From JAWPMV01 sp039819665 (GTDB lineage Bacteria > Bacteroidota > Bacteroidia > J057): a stretch of DNA of 64,000 bases. Shown here one piece after another: positions 63,678 to 64,000 of this stretch. The DNA lies in the NCBI GenBank assembly GCA_039819665.1, contig JBCBRM010000012.1, positions 1 to 64,000 on the forward strand, given 5' to 3'. Below the pieces are notes generated by a model, which was not told where the DNA came from, searched no databases, and saw nothing but the letters and a program-made list of their open reading frames with translations. The translations under genes were made by a program, and so were the position numbers. Numbering within the stretch: the first letter of the stretch is position 1; the number at the start of each line of letters is the position of its first letter.

Positions 63678-63738
63678 AACGACTTGCTAAACTCCAGTAC
63701 GTAGCGTTAGTGGAGTATGAAATTTAGGTTTTGTTAAG
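63678..63738 (-). repeat. attC-like structured spacer, element 3
   Basis: Left end AACGACTTGCTAAACTCCA (63678-63696); ACTCCA pairs with TGGAGT (63711-63716), CTAAA (63687-63691) with TTTAG (63723-63727), leaving a six-base bulge on one side only; outer AAC pairs with GTT (63733-63735) in the right end TTTAGGTTTTGTTAAG. One-sided bulges in a stem closed by AAC/GTT are a feature of attC sites. It ends 8 bases before the stop of the gene at 63746. Confidence 0.6.
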
Positions 63739-63745
63739 CATATTT

Positions 63746-64000
63746 TTATTCACCAAAGCCCATTTTTATAAATTCAACGGCTTTTTTATGTGCAGGAGTT
63801 TTCGATTTAACTGACATCCAATTAATTACATCATGCCCCACCTTTTCATGCATATAACTTGTGGCCTTTACCTTTACATCAGCCAATTTCCTTGTAAATA
63901 ATTCTTGTTCTGCCCTTGCAATTTCATACTGGCCGTAAATATTATAGGTAGGAGGAAGTTTAGTTAGATTCTCAGCCCAAAGAGGAGAACCATAAGGACT
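63746..64000 (-). CDS. Alpha/beta hydrolase (HSL/acetyl-esterase type), C-terminal part
   Basis: The frame is open from the window edge to a TAA at 63746-63748, giving the last 84 residues. SPLWAENLTKLPPTYNIYGQYE matches the SPLxAxxLxGLPPxxIxxxxxDPLRD pattern of hormone-sensitive-lipase-type esterases, with Glu (IYGQYEIARAE) near the catalytic acid position, and HEKVGHDV contains the expected catalytic His. The 5' part with the nucleophile lies beyond the window. Confidence 0.72.
   Translation of the reverse strand, partial: SPYGSPLWAENLTKLPPTYNIYGQYEIARAEQELFTRKLADVKVKATSYMHEKVGHDVINWMSVKSKTPAHKKAVEFIKMGFGE

Noticed and set aside
53031..64000. Region as a prophage or ICE
   Set aside because: No integrase, phage structural, relaxase, or conjugation gene is present.

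Overview
This 64 kb window is chromosomal DNA of a member of the Bacteroidota. The grounds are the gene families present (DUF5916 outer-membrane barrel, split YbhF-type exporter, TolB-like/TPR/AraC fusion, many lipoproteins with short N-terminal lipoboxes), Bacteroidota-type -7 boxes (TAnnTTTG) at several starts, few Shine-Dalgarno sequences and a moderate GC content. A Saprospiria- or Cytophagia-like lineage is a guess. No rRNA, tRNA, CRISPR array, insertion sequence or phage gene was seen.

Layout. 1-5.3 kb: an exporter operon (TolC end, HlyD lipoprotein, two ABC ATPases, two ABC-2 permeases). 5.6-9.4 kb: small forward genes (secreted duplicated-domain protein, two-TM protein, RidA, lipoprotein, thioesterase, LolD). 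9.5-13.4 kb: reverse genes (sigma factor, 62-aa protein and channel-like protein in one operon; pyruvate dehydrogenase E1 beta; patatin). 13.5-17.5 kb: a long acyl-CoA dehydrogenase/oxidase, an unknown protein and a pentapeptide-repeat protein. 17.5-24.3 kb: a TPR sensor kinase and a 1525-residue helicase with a C-terminal nuclease-like domain, on the reverse strand. 24.7-28.9 kb: Rieske oxygenase, SLC13 transporter, pirin. 29-32.2 kb: ABC-TM protein, sterol desaturase-like hydroxylase, AraC/GyrI regulator, DUF5071. 32.4-35.3 kb: a two-VOC-domain protein plus a cytochrome c/PQQ-propeller enzyme. 35.3-52.9 kb: mostly reverse single genes (quinone reductase, Crp-like regulator, GNATs, DUF5916 protein, MFS transporter, esterases, M1 peptidase, NlpC/P60, COG0523 GTPase, Tat-signal SDR).

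From about 53 kb to the end every gene is on the reverse strand and the content is accessory: esterases, AraC regulators, a GNAT, barrels, small unknowns and broken genes. Just downstream of several stop codons lies a structured spacer whose ends recur (AACGGTTTGCTTAT-like at one end, TTTTGTTG-like at the other) around a variable imperfect hairpin. This resembles the plan of integron attC sites and is the main candidate for an undescribed system here. A second repeat family, long inverted repeats built of about 7-base units (GTGTTNN), occurs in four intergenic spaces between 5 and 29 kb.

Other notable points: a 14-bp direct repeat with 21-bp spacing upstream of an esterase-AraC operon; a beta-barrel gene interrupted by one in-frame stop; a 5'-truncated DUF1348 gene abutting a GNAT gene; a COG0523 GTPase without its CxCC motif; and an M1-type peptidase without a GAMEN motif.
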